A stretch of 30,693 nucleotides of DNA from CAZMGD01 sp964565705 (GTDB lineage: Bacteria > Actinomycetota > Acidimicrobiia > Acidimicrobiales > Ilumatobacteraceae). Below the pieces are notes generated by a model that worked only from the letters and a program-made list of their open reading frames with translations, had not been told where the DNA came from and made no database searches. Positions 1-7,942 of this stretch are shown here, in pieces (position 1 is the first letter of the stretch; each line of letters begins with the position of its first letter). The DNA lies in contig CAZMGD010000045.1 of assembly GCA_964565705.1 (NCBI GenBank), positions 1-30,693 of the forward strand, in the 5' to 3' direction. The translations under genes and the position numbers were made by a program.

Positions 1-2849
1 TACTCGCTCGTCACACCGAACCGACCGGACGCGACCTGCTTGATCGCCGACCGCTTCGAGTCACCGTTGGGCAGCGGCACGAACCGCTCGGGATCCTCGC
101 CGCCCTCGCCGGTGTTCGACTTGGCGCCGATCCGGTTCATGGCGACGGCGAGCGTCTCGTGCGCCTCGGCGGAGATCGAGCCGTAGCTCATCGCGCCGGT
201 GCTGAAGCGCTGGAGGATGGCCACCACGGACTCGACCTCATCGATCGGGATCGGCGTCAGGTCGTCGGTCTTGAAGCGGAACAGGCCGCGCAGCGTGGCC
301 AAGCGGTTGCTCTGGTCGTCGACCAGCGCCGTGTACTGCTTGAAGATGTCGTAGCGCTTGGCGCGCGTCGCGTGCTGCAGCTTGAACACAGTCTCCGGGT
401 TGAAGAGGTGGTACTCGCCTTCCCGGCGCCACTGGTATTCGCCACCGAGCTCGAGCCGGCGATGCGCACGCTCCTCGGGCCGCGACGGGTGGGCGACGGC
501 GTGACGCGCGGCGACCTCGGCCGCGATCTCGTCCAACCCGATCCCGCCGAGGCGGCTGACCGTGCCGGTGAAGTACTCCTCGACGAGCTCGTTGCCGAGG
601 CCGATCGCCTCGAAGATCTGGGCGCCGGTGTACGACGCGACGGTCGACACGCCCATCTTCGACATGACCTTGAGCACACCCTTGCCGGCGGCCTTGATGT
701 ACTTGTGGATCGCCTCGTTCGGATCCTTGCCACCGAGACCGTGCAGGCCGTCGGCGATCAAGTCCTCGATCGACTCGAACGCGAGGTACGGGTTGATCGC
801 CCCGGCGCCGTAGCCCACGAGCAGCGCCATGTGGTGCACCTCACGGGCGTCGCCGCACTCGACGACGAGACCGACCTTGGTGCGCTTGCGCTCGCGCACG
901 AGGTGGTGGTGCACCGCGGCGGTGAGCAGCAGGCTCGGGATCGGCGCGTGCAGCTCGTCGCTGTTGCGGTCGCTGAGCACGATGATGCGCACGCCGCTGT
1001 CGATCGCCGCCGACACCTCGCGGCGGATCGCGTCCAGCGAGCGCTTGAGCGCCAGTCCGCCACCGGCGACCCGGTACAGGCCGCTGATCACCACCGCCTC
1101 GAGGTGCGGGTAGTTGCCGTCCTCGTTGATGTTGATGATCTTCGCCAGCTCGTCGTTGTCGATGATCGGGAACGGCAGCACCAGCTGGCGGCAACTCTCC
1201 GGTCCGGGCCACAGCAGGTTGGCCTCGGGCCCGAGCGTCGACGCGACGGAGGTGACGACCTCCTCGCGGATCGCGTCGAGCGGCGGGTTGGTGACCTGCG
1301 CGAACAGCTGCGAGAAGTAGTCGAACAGCAGGCGCGGGCGCTGGCTGAGCACGGCGATCGGGGTGTCGGTGCCCATCGAACCGAGCGGCTCGGCCCCGGC
1401 CGCCGCCATCGGGGCGACGATCAGCTTCAGTTCCTCGTGCGTGTAGCCGAACACCTGCTGGCGGCGCAGCACGCTGTGGTGGCTGTAGGTGATGTGCTCG
1501 CGGTCGGGCAGCTCCTTCAGCTCGACCAGTCCCTGCTCCAGCCATTCGCCGTATGGGCTCTGCGCGGCCAGCGACGCCTTGATCTCGTCATCGTCGAGGA
1601 TGCGCCCTGCCGCGGTGTCGACGAGGAACATGCGCCCGGGCTGCAGCCGGCCCTTGCGCACGATGTCGGACTGCGGGATGTCGAGCACGCCGGCCTCGGA
1701 GCCGAGCACGACGAAGTCATCCTTGGTGACCCAGAACCGGCCGGGACGCAGCCCGTTGCGGTCGAGCACGGCACCGATCACCGTGCCGTCGGTGAAGCAC
1801 ACGGCGGCGGGGCCGTCCCACGGCTCCATCAGCGCGGCGTGGAAGCGATAGAAGTTCCGCCGCTGCTGGTCCATCGTCTCGTGGTTCTCCCAGGCCTCCG
1901 GGATCATCATGAGCATGGCGTGGGGCAGCGAGCGCCCGCCGAGGTTGAGCAGCTCGAGCACCTCGTCGAACGTCGCCGAGTCGCTGCCGCCGGGCGTGCA
2001 GATCGGGTAGGCACGCTCCAGCCCGGGGATCAGGCCGGTCTCGAGCAGGGCCTCACGGGCGCGCATCCAGTTGCGGTTGCCCTGCACCGTGTTGATCTCG
2101 CCGTTGTGGGCGATGAACCGGTAGGGGTGGGCAAGCGCCCAGGAGGGGAACGTGTTGGTCGAGAACCGGCTGTGCACGAGCGCGAGCGCCGATTCGACCC
2201 GGTCGTCGCGCAGATCCGGGTAGAACGCGGCCAGCTGCGGGGTCGTGAACATGCCCTTGTAGACGAGGGTGCGCGCCGACAGCGAGGGGAAGAACGTCTT
2301 CTGCTCCACGGGCAGCTCGTGCTCCACGCGCTTGCGGGCGACGAAGACCAGGCGGTCCAGATCGATGCCGGACACGCCGGAGGCATGCGTCAGGAACAGC
2401 TGCTTGAACGCCGGCATCGCCGCCAGCGCCGTCGCGCCGAGGCACTCGGGCTCGACCGGGACGTCGCGCCAGCCGAGCACGGTGAGGCCCTCGTCGGCGA
2501 CGATCGCCTCGATCGACGCGACCGCCTTGAGCGCCTGCTCGTCATCGGTCGGCAAGAACGCGAGGCCGACCGCGTACTGGCCGGCAGGCGGCAGCTCGAA
2601 GTCGGTGACCGCCTGCAAGAAGCCGTGCGGCACCTGGATGAGGACGCCAGCTCCGTCACCCGTGTCGGGCTCGGCCCCGGTCGCACCGCGGTGCTCCAGG
2701 TTGCACAGCGCCCCGATGCCGCGGGCCACGATGGCGTGCGACGCGCGGCCCTTGATGTCGGCGACGAACGAGACGCCACAGGCATCGTGTTCGAAGCGAG
2801 GGTCGTAGAGGCCCTGCGGGCCAGGCGCAGCAGCACGGTTCGGTTGCAT
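1..2849 (-). CDS. gltB: Glutamate synthase (NADPH) large subunit, C-terminus outside window
   Basis: Makes two glutamates from glutamine and 2-oxoglutarate, in complex with a GltD-type reductase subunit not seen here. About 949 residues are read, from the ATG at 2849 to the window edge; the family is about 1500 residues, so the C-terminal part (rest of the FMN domain and the beta-helix) lies outside. The N-terminus shows HDACGVSF at residues 20-27; by family knowledge Cys23 becomes the nucleophilic N-terminal Cys after removal of a short propeptide. Glutamine-amidotransferase signatures HRGATGAEPDTGDGAG and HNGEINT follow. Near the window edge the FMN-domain start shows FSTGAMSYGSIS and NTGEGGED. 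A GTG at 2864 is in frame and is an alternative start; neither start has a good Shine-Dalgarno. The frame has no interruption. Confidence 0.96.
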   Translation of the reverse strand, partial: MQPNRAAAPGPQGLYDPRFEHDACGVSFVADIKGRASHAIVARGIGALCNLEHRGATGAEPDTGDGAGVLIQVPHGFLQAVTDFELPPAGQYAVGLAFLPTDDEQALKAVASIEAIVADEGLTVLGWRDVPVEPECLGATALAAMPAFKQLFLTHASGVSGIDLDRLVFVARKRVEHELPVEQKTFFPSLSARTLVYKGMFTTPQLAAFYPDLRDDRVESALALVHSRFSTNTFPSWALAHPYRFIAHNGEINTVQGNRNWMRAREALLETGLIPGLERAYPICTPGGSDSATFDEVLELLNLGGRSLPHAMLMMIPEAWENHETMDQQRRNFYRFHAALMEPWDGPAAVCFTDGTVIGAVLDRNGLRPGRFWVTKDDFVVLGSEAGVLDIPQSDIVRKGRLQPGRMFLVDTAAGRILDDDEIKASLAAQSPYGEWLEQGLVELKELPDREHITYSHHSVLRRQQVFGYTHEELKLIVAPMAAAGAEPLGSMGTDTPIAVLSQRPRLLFDYFSQLFAQVTNPPLDAIREEVVTSVASTLGPEANLLWPGPESCRQLVLPFPIIDNDELAKIININEDGNYPHLEAVVISGLYRVAGGGLALKRSLDAIRREVSAAIDSGVRIIVLSDRNSDELHAPIPSLLLTAAVHHHLVRERKRTKVGLVVECGDAREVHHMALLVGYGAGAINPYLAFESIEDLIADGLHGLGGKDPNEAIHKYIKAAGKGVLKVMSKMGVSTVASYTGAQIFEAIGLGNELVEEYFTGTVSRLGGIGLDEIAAEVAARHAVAHPSRPEERAHRRLELGGEYQWRREGEYHLFNPETVFKLQHATRAKRYDIFKQYTALVDDQSNRLATLRGLFRFKTDDLTPIPIDEVESVVAILQRFSTGAMSYGSISAEAHETLAVAMNRIGAKSNTGEGGEDPERFVPLPNGDSKRSAIKQVASGRFGVTSE

Positions 2850-3037
2850 CGAGTGGTCATCCACGTCAGTCGGAGTCCGGGCACGGGGCACGGACCGGTA
2901 CGGCTCGGTGTGGACGCTCGGAACGACGCTGGCCCGAACGACACACCGATACTACCGATGGGCACGGAGGCCACCGCATCCTTTGGCTCGACCAGTGACT
3001 CAGGGCACGACCCGCGGGCTTTGCTAGACAGAGGCGC
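2850..3037. promoter_or_regulatory. Divergent promoter region of gltB and the DUF4190 gene
   Basis: This 188-bp gap separates two outward-facing genes and has no coding signal. On the minus strand TAGTAT (2954-2949) is a possible -10 box for gltB, which would leave a leader of about 90 nt. On the plus strand TAGACA (3025-3030) ends 7 nt before the ATG at 3038, fitting a leaderless start. Both assignments are by eye only. Confidence 0.35.
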
Positions 3038-3454
3038 ATGGGAATGCAACCGCCCGCACCGCCGCCCGGTTCCGGCGACACCCCCGGCTGGCGGCGCGAC
3101 CAGCCGGCGCCGCCACCGCCGCCGGCCTACGGCGGGTACCAGCAGCCCGCTCCCCCCGGCTACCAGGCCTACGGCCAGCCGGTGTACGGAGGAGGTGGCG
3201 GTGAGCATCCGCAGGGCACGACGATCCTCGTGCTCGGGATCCTCAGCCTGGTGGTGTGCCAGATCCTCGGCCCGTTCGCGTGGAGCATGGGTTCCAAGGC
3301 GCTCGAGGAGATCGACGGCTCGGGGCGCTCCTACACGAACCGCGGCAACGTCGTCGCCGGGAAGATCTGCGGGATGATCTCGACGATCCTGCTCATCGTC
3401 AGCGTCGTGTTCGTGGTGATCGTGGTCATCGCCACGGCGGCCTCCGGCAGCTGA
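3038..3454 (+). CDS. Small DUF4190-type membrane protein with proline/glycine/tyrosine-rich N-terminus
   Basis: A 138-residue protein. Residues 1-60 are a low-complexity, presumably cytoplasmic tail of Pro, Gly, Tyr and Gln. Two hydrophobic segments follow, one around TTILVLGILSLVVCQILG and one at the C-terminus (ISTILLIVSVVFVVIVVIAT), joined by a loop with SMGSKALEEI and a conserved-looking GK. This two-helix layout is typical of DUF4190 proteins, which are common in actinobacteria and have no assigned biochemical function. A TAGACA box lies 7 nt before the ATG. Its stop is only 6 nt before the IclR-family gene, so the two may be co-transcribed. Confidence 0.82.
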   Translation: MGMQPPAPPPGSGDTPGWRRDQPAPPPPPAYGGYQQPAPPGYQAYGQPVYGGGGGEHPQGTTILVLGILSLVVCQILGPFAWSMGSKALEEIDGSGRSYTNRGNVVAGKICGMISTILLIVSVVFVVIVVIATAASGS

Positions 3455-3460
3455 CGTCCG

Positions 3461-4405
3461 ATGTCGGCCCAGGCGGAGCACGTCGAGCCGGCGCTCGCAT
3501 CGCCACCGACGGCTCGGGCGGTCGCCGTCGTCGAGTTGCTGGTCGGGTCCGAGCACCCGCTGCGGATCAGCGAGATCACCCAGCGCCTCGGGCTGAACCG
3601 CTCGACCTGCACCGCCATCCTCGACACCCTCGTGCAGCTGCGCTGGGTCGAGTGCACCGGAGGCCGGGCGTACCGCGTGGGGCCGGGGCTGATCCCGGTG
3701 GCCAACGCTGTTCGGGGCCGCCTGCCCGTCCTCCACGAGGCCGACCCGCTGATGCGCTCGATGGTGCACCAGCTGGGCATCGAGGCGGTGACCCTGAGCA
3801 GGCTCGACAACGGCTTCCTCACCCTCGTCGAGACGGTGCACCGCAACCCGGACTTCGACGTGCGGCCGTCGTTCCGGCTGCCCGTGTACCCGCCGTTCGG
3901 GGCCGCGGTCACGGCGTTCGCCACCGACGGCGAACGCGAACGCTGGCTCGAGCTCGTCGCCGACCGGGGCGTTCGATCCCACATCGCCGACGTGCTCGCC
4001 TTCGTCCGTCGCCACGGCGTCGCGATCTGGCACCACGACCGAGCCGGGCAGCTGCTGCAGCGCAGCATCGCCGCCACCGACGACCTCAACCGTCGCCTCG
4101 GCGTGCAGCCCTGCGACGCCGCGGTGCAGCGCGAGCTCGCCGAGCTGGCGCTCGCGCTCGGACGCAGCGGGTACACCGCTGCACAGCTCGCCTCGTCGGA
4201 TGCCCTCGCCGTCTCCTACCTCGCCGCGCCCGTGTTCGACGCCCTCGACCAGCCGTGCTTCTCGCTGGAGCTGCACGTGCTGCGCGCCGACGTGCCGCTC
4301 ACCCGGGTGCGGGCGCTCGCCGCCGCCCTGCGCACCGCCGCCGACGAGCTCACCACGGCCTGCGGCGGCACCCCCGACCACTTCCCGTGGCTCCCACTTC
4401 GCTGA
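3461..4405 (+). CDS. IclR-family transcriptional regulator
   Basis: A 314-residue regulator. The N-terminal winged helix-turn-helix (about residues 20-80) contains LRISEITQRLGLNRSTCTAI followed by the wing YRVGPGLIPVANAV, a typical IclR start. The rest matches the IclR effector-binding domain loosely: LVETVHRN, a YPPFGAAVTAFA segment where the family often has a G-K-A patch, and a C-terminal ALRTAADELT helix. At 314 residues it is somewhat longer than usual (about 250-270). It follows the DUF4190 gene by 6 nt with no promoter visible between. No catabolic operon adjoins it, so its target and ligand are unknown. Confidence 0.88.
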   Translation: MSAQAEHVEPALASPPTARAVAVVELLVGSEHPLRISEITQRLGLNRSTCTAILDTLVQLRWVECTGGRAYRVGPGLIPVANAVRGRLPVLHEADPLMRSMVHQLGIEAVTLSRLDNGFLTLVETVHRNPDFDVRPSFRLPVYPPFGAAVTAFATDGERERWLELVADRGVRSHIADVLAFVRRHGVAIWHHDRAGQLLQRSIAATDDLNRRLGVQPCDAAVQRELAELALALGRSGYTAAQLASSDALAVSYLAAPVFDALDQPCFSLELHVLRADVPLTRVRALAAALRTAADELTTACGGTPDHFPWLPLR

Positions 4406-4446
4406 TGGCTCGCTGCGCTCGCGTGGGCGGCTGCGGCGCAGGTTCG
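4400..4446 (-). repeat. Dispersed GC-rich intergenic repeat, short copy
   Basis: Read on the minus strand, this stretch closely matches the copies at 14868 and 20946: cgaacc-gcgccgcagccgcc, then CGAGCGcAGCGAGCC. Its end (agcgagccatcagcg) matches the tail of the copy near 21041-21055. It sits between the convergent IclR and TrmB genes and overlaps the last codons of the IclR gene. The gap 4406-4536 holds nothing else I can name. Confidence 0.55.
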
Positions 4447-4536
4447 CGGTGACGCTCGTCGTGTCCGGGGGCCAAAGCCTCAGTGCCGCGATCGTTGGGC
4501 GCGCAACGCGCACCCTGGCGCACGCAGCGCGCCCGA

Positions 4537-5211
4537 TCAGTGGGTCTGGACGAGCTCCGGGTCACGACGCGCCCACGCCAGGTCGGTGGGGGCGCGGCCG
4601 GCGTCCGCGCCCTTCAGCTCGTAGCGGGTGCTCGGCCGCCACGGGGCCGGGATCGGGGTGAGACGGGGCTCGCCGGCGCACACCTCGCGCATCTGCGCCG
4701 CGTAGTCGTCGATGTCGGTGGCGAGGTGGAGCACACCGCCGCAGGCGAGGCGATCCACGAGCGGGCCGATCGTGTCGGGCCGGATGAGACGGCGGTGGCG
4801 CTGGCGGACCTTGGGCCACGGGTCCGGGAAGAACACCCGGATCCCGGCCAGCGAACCCGGCGCCACGCGGTCGAGGAACACGACGGCGTCGCCGTCCACC
4901 ACGCGCAGGTTGGCGAGGCCCTGGCGGTCGATCGCGTCGAGCACCCCGGCGACGCCCGGCGTGTGCACGTCGACGGCGATGACGTCGACGTCCGGGTCGG
5001 CGACCGCCAGCTCGACGGTCGCATCGCCGTACCCGAAGCCGATCTCCACCACCACCGGGGCGCGCCGCTCGAAGATCGATGACAGGTCCAGCGTCGGGCC
5101 CGACTCGTCGAGCACGAACCGCTCGCCCAGACGGTCCATCAACGCCCGGCGCGCCGGCGACACGCGGCGGCGGCGCGGCTTGAACGTGCGGACGACGTGC
5201 TCGGTGGTCAC
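4537..5211 (-). CDS. trmB: tRNA (guanine-N7-)-methyltransferase
   Basis: Methylates G46 in the variable loop of tRNAs using S-adenosylmethionine. The 224-residue protein shows the family signatures in order: VEIGFGYGDATVELA (from residue 55) is the SAM-binding glycine loop, VDGDAVVFL contains the acidic residue of motif III, FFPDPWPKVRQRHRRL (from 127) is the diagnostic TrmB motif, and RPSTRYELKG lies near the C-terminus. Length is normal. The start is GTG; CATGAT (5223-5218) lies 6 nt upstream, a box also seen before other leaderless genes here. It lies 18 bp downstream of the MDR gene in the same direction, but that -10-like box may give it its own transcript. Confidence 0.95.
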   Translation of the reverse strand: MTTEHVVRTFKPRRRRVSPARRALMDRLGERFVLDESGPTLDLSSIFERRAPVVVEIGFGYGDATVELAVADPDVDVIAVDVHTPGVAGVLDAIDRQGLANLRVVDGDAVVFLDRVAPGSLAGIRVFFPDPWPKVRQRHRRLIRPDTIGPLVDRLACGGVLHLATDIDDYAAQMREVCAGEPRLTPIPAPWRPSTRYELKGADAGRAPTDLAWARRDPELVQTH

Positions 5212-5229
5212 CCCATCATCATGGTGACG

Positions 5230-6279
5230 TCAGCGCTCGATGACGACCCGGCCGATCGTCGCTCGCGCCTCCATCTCGTCGAGGGCCTCGGGCAGCTGCT
5301 CGAACGGCACCCGCTGACCGACGATCGGCCGGATCCTGCCCGCGGCGAGGAGATCGAGCAGCGTCGCTTGGATCCGCTGCCCGGTCTCGGTGGTCGCGGC
5401 GTTGAAGCGCGGCACCGGCACCGGCACCGGCAGCTCGATGTTCCCCCATGCCGGATCGCGGTAGGTGAGGATCACGCCGACGACGTCGAAGTTGCCGAAG
5501 CAGAACGCGCGGCCGGAGATCATCGGCACCTCCTCCGCCTCGATGCCGCTGGCGAAGCCGACCACGAGGTGACGGCCGCCGCCGGCGAGGCAGCGCAACG
5601 ACTGCATCATCACCTCGCCACCGACACCGTCGAACGTCGCGTCCACGCCCCTGCCGGCGGTCTCCTGGAGCACGACATCGGCGAAGTCGGTGTCGCGGTA
5701 GTCGACGACGACGTCGGCGCCGAGACCCTTCACGAACGCCGCCTTCTCCGGGCCGCTGCAGGTCGCGATCACGCGGGCGCCGGCTGCGACAGCGAGTTGC
5801 ACGGCCGCCGACCCGACGCCACCTGCCGCGGCGTGGATCAGCACGGTCTCCCCTGCCTGGACCCGGCCCCGCTCGAAGAGTCCGAGCGAGGCGAGGTGGA
5901 AGGGGTAGAAGAACGCGGCCGCCTCGGCATCGTCGAGCTGCTCCGGCGCCTCGAACGCCATCGACGTCGGCCCGACGGCCACCTCGGCGTGGGCGCCGGT
6001 CGCGCCGCGGCCGCTGGCCGTGACCCGCTTTCCGATCCACGACTCGGCACCGACCCCGGCACCGACCACCTCGCCGACGCACTCCATGCCGAGCGTGTAC
6101 GGCAGCGGCGGGTTGATCGTCAGGTACCTGCCGTGGCAGCCGTCGACCTCGTTGTAGTTGAGGACGCTGGCCGACGTCCGAACGACGATCTCACCGGGCC
6201 CGGGTGCGGGCTCGGGCACATCGACCAGCTCCAGTGCTTCGCTGGGTCGGCCGTACCGGGTCACCTGCCACGCGCGCAT
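5230..6279 (-). CDS. Zinc-independent MDR-family NAD(P)H:quinone oxidoreductase-like protein
   Basis: A 349-residue medium-chain dehydrogenase/reductase. It has an N-terminal GroES-like domain (PAPGPGEIVVRTSASVLNYNE) and a Rossmann fold with AAAGGVGSAAVQLAVAAGARVIAT (about residues 150-175). Structural-zinc cysteines are absent, which points to the quinone reductase/enoyl reductase branch rather than zinc alcohol dehydrogenases. The substrate cannot be read from sequence. A strong Shine-Dalgarno (AGGAG) lies in the 11-bp gap after the substrate-binding lipoprotein gene, whose TGA overlaps it, so the two are likely co-transcribed and translationally coupled. Pairing of an oxidoreductase with a solute-binding protein suggests use of an imported compound; that is inference. 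Confidence 0.85.
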   Translation of the reverse strand: MRAWQVTRYGRPSEALELVDVPEPAPGPGEIVVRTSASVLNYNEVDGCHGRYLTINPPLPYTLGMECVGEVVGAGVGAESWIGKRVTASGRGATGAHAEVAVGPTSMAFEAPEQLDDAEAAAFFYPFHLASLGLFERGRVQAGETVLIHAAAGGVGSAAVQLAVAAGARVIATCSGPEKAAFVKGLGADVVVDYRDTDFADVVLQETAGRGVDATFDGVGGEVMMQSLRCLAGGGRHLVVGFASGIEAEEVPMISGRAFCFGNFDVVGVILTYRDPAWGNIELPVPVPVPRFNAATTETGQRIQATLLDLLAAGRIRPIVGQRVPFEQLPEALDEMEARATIGRVVIER

Positions 6280-6290
6280 CAGTCGTCTCC

Positions 6291-7829
6291 TCAGTTCGTG
6301 AAGACGGTCTCGACGTCCTGCTCCGGGTTGATCGAGACCGTCCCCAGGTTGTCGGGATCACAGTCCAGCGTGCCGCGCTCCTCGGGCCAGACTCGGACGA
6401 ACGCGCCGTCCTGCACCTGCACCATGACGAAGCAGGGGTTGGGCGCCGTCAGGCGACGAGCACCGGAGATGCCGTCGGCCGTGAAGTCCTCGATCGAGCG
6501 GAGTGCATCGAGCAGCGTCGCTCGCGTGATCGCGTTCGGGCCCTGGTCCTTCACGATCTGGTTCACCGCCTGCTGGAAGGCGATGCCGGCCTGCCACGAC
6601 TGGATGCCGTTGTAGTCGATCTTGCCGTCGGCGACGTTGTCGACGTAGGCGGCGAGCGCGGCGTTGGTGTCGGCCTCCTCGAACGGCAGCGTGGGGATCC
6701 ACATGTGGACACCCTCGACGGCGTCACCCCCCTGGGCGATGAGGTTGCTCGTGTAGCAGGCCACGCCGCACAGCCACGTGATCGTGCTGGTGTCGACGCC
6801 CTGTGCGATCGCCTCCTTCATCCACAGCACCAGCGCGTAGTCGGCGGTGCCGTGGTAGACGAAGTTGGAACCGTCCTTCAGGTATTGCACGCGTGGGATG
6901 AACGCGCTCTGCTCGTCGCGGGCGCTCTGCACGAGCTTGGCGTCCCACACGATCCCGGCCTGCTCCTGCACGGCGATGTCGGCAACGGCCGAGATCTTGG
7001 TGGACGGCAGGTCGCCGTTGGCGAGGTAGACGCCGTGCAGCCCTGGCTGCTGCTCGAGCAGCCACGCGCTCGGGCCCGCCATCCGGACGAAGTCGCGCAC
7101 CGTGTTCGGCGCCAGCGGGCACGGTTCGGCGACGGTGTTCACGCCCACGGTCATCGGCGAGCAGGACTCGTTCGGATCGACGGAGAGCGCGGCGACGTTG
7201 GGGAGACCCGTCGGCTGGCCGGCGGCATCCACGCACTGCTCCATCGGCGACGGATCGGGGTTCAGCACGGAGTAGTTGCCGACCATCGCCAGCGCGTTCT
7301 TGCAGGAGTCGAGCTGACCGTTCTTCACCTCGGCCGGATCGAACTTGCTGTCCCACGTGCGCACGACGACCTTGCGGCAGCCGATGCCGCCGTTCGCGTT
7401 GATGTAGTCGGCGAACGCCTCGATGGCGTCCACGCTGCCCTGCCCGAACCCCGGCGACAGCTGGGCACCCGTGTCGGCCATCACCTCGATCCTGATCTCG
7501 GTTTCGGACACGCCCGTCTCGGTCGCCTGCAACGGCTCGCTGGCACACTCGGCGGCGATGTCTGCGGCGGTGAGCGCGTAGCCCTCTGGCGTCGACGGTT
7601 CGGTGGTCGTCGGCGCAGCGCTCGTGGTCGCCGCGGCGGCGCCGGTCGTCGCCGAACCGGCCGCCGTCGTGTCGCTCGCCGCGGTCGTCGCCGGCGCGAC
7701 CGTCGTGGCGGCAGCGGTCGGTGCGGGCGCGGATGTCGTGTCGCTGCTGCTGTCGTCGCTGCGGCCGCACGACGCGGCGACCAACGTCGCCGCCACGAGC
7801 AGCGCCGCTCCCCAACGGTGCCTGGTCAT
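6291..7829 (-). CDS. ABC transporter substrate-binding lipoprotein, branched-chain amino acid (Peripla_BP_6) type
   Basis: A 512-residue exported receptor. The N-terminus (MTRHRWGAALLVAATLVAAS, then Cys21) is a lipoprotein signal peptide, followed by an Asp/Ser/Thr/Ala-rich linker to about residue 75. The body reads as a type I periplasmic-binding fold: ETEIRIEVMADTGAQLSPGF, AFADYINANGGIGCRKVVVR and NALAMVGNYSVLN match the usual strand-helix pattern of LivJ-like receptors. Several cysteines suggest disulfides. No permease or ATPase gene is in the window, so it is an orphan receptor here. The SD AGGGGGAG ends 4 nt before the ATG, and palindromes sit upstream. The ligand is unknown; actinobacteria carry many such receptors for aromatic, lipid or amide substrates. 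Confidence 0.9.
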   Translation of the reverse strand: MTRHRWGAALLVAATLVAASCGRSDDSSSDTTSAPAPTAAATTVAPATTAASDTTAAGSATTGAAAATTSAAPTTTEPSTPEGYALTAADIAAECASEPLQATETGVSETEIRIEVMADTGAQLSPGFGQGSVDAIEAFADYINANGGIGCRKVVVRTWDSKFDPAEVKNGQLDSCKNALAMVGNYSVLNPDPSPMEQCVDAAGQPTGLPNVAALSVDPNESCSPMTVGVNTVAEPCPLAPNTVRDFVRMAGPSAWLLEQQPGLHGVYLANGDLPSTKISAVADIAVQEQAGIVWDAKLVQSARDEQSAFIPRVQYLKDGSNFVYHGTADYALVLWMKEAIAQGVDTSTITWLCGVACYTSNLIAQGGDAVEGVHMWIPTLPFEEADTNAALAAYVDNVADGKIDYNGIQSWQAGIAFQQAVNQIVKDQGPNAITRATLLDALRSIEDFTADGISGARRLTAPNPCFVMVQVQDGAFVRVWPEERGTLDCDPDNLGTVSINPEQDVETVFTN

Positions 7830-7854
7830 GGACTCCCCCTGTCTGCTACCACTC

Positions 7855-7895
7855 CGGCAATTGCCGAATATTCGTCACATTGTGGTGACTATTCG
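7855..7895. promoter_or_regulatory. Palindrome cluster upstream of the substrate-binding lipoprotein gene
   Basis: The AT-richer 113-bp gap between crotonase and the lipoprotein gene holds three overlapping symmetries. CGGCAATTGCCG (7855-7866) is a perfect 12-bp palindrome. GAATATTC (7866-7873) is a perfect 8-bp palindrome. GTCAC-attgtg-GTGAC (7874-7889) is flanked by CGAATA (7865-7870) and TATTCG (7890-7895), giving an 11-bp inverted repeat with a 3-nt insertion. These look like operator sites of one or more dimeric regulators. No regulator gene adjoins. Confidence 0.5.
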
Positions 7896-7942
7896 AAATC
7901 CTAGGCGAGCCGGTGCCGCCTCCGACGAGGCGGACAGCTCGA

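Noticed and set aside
159..3377. Open frame of over 1000 codons on the plus strand opposite glutamate synthase
   Set aside because: It is a GC3 shadow: Arg/Asp/Val/Leu-rich low-complexity translation with no domain, exactly antisense to a well-supported gltB frame.
2390..4513. About 700-codon minus-strand frame across gltB start, DUF4190 and IclR genes
   Set aside because: Overlaps three recognisable genes in other frames and has shadow composition; no motif.
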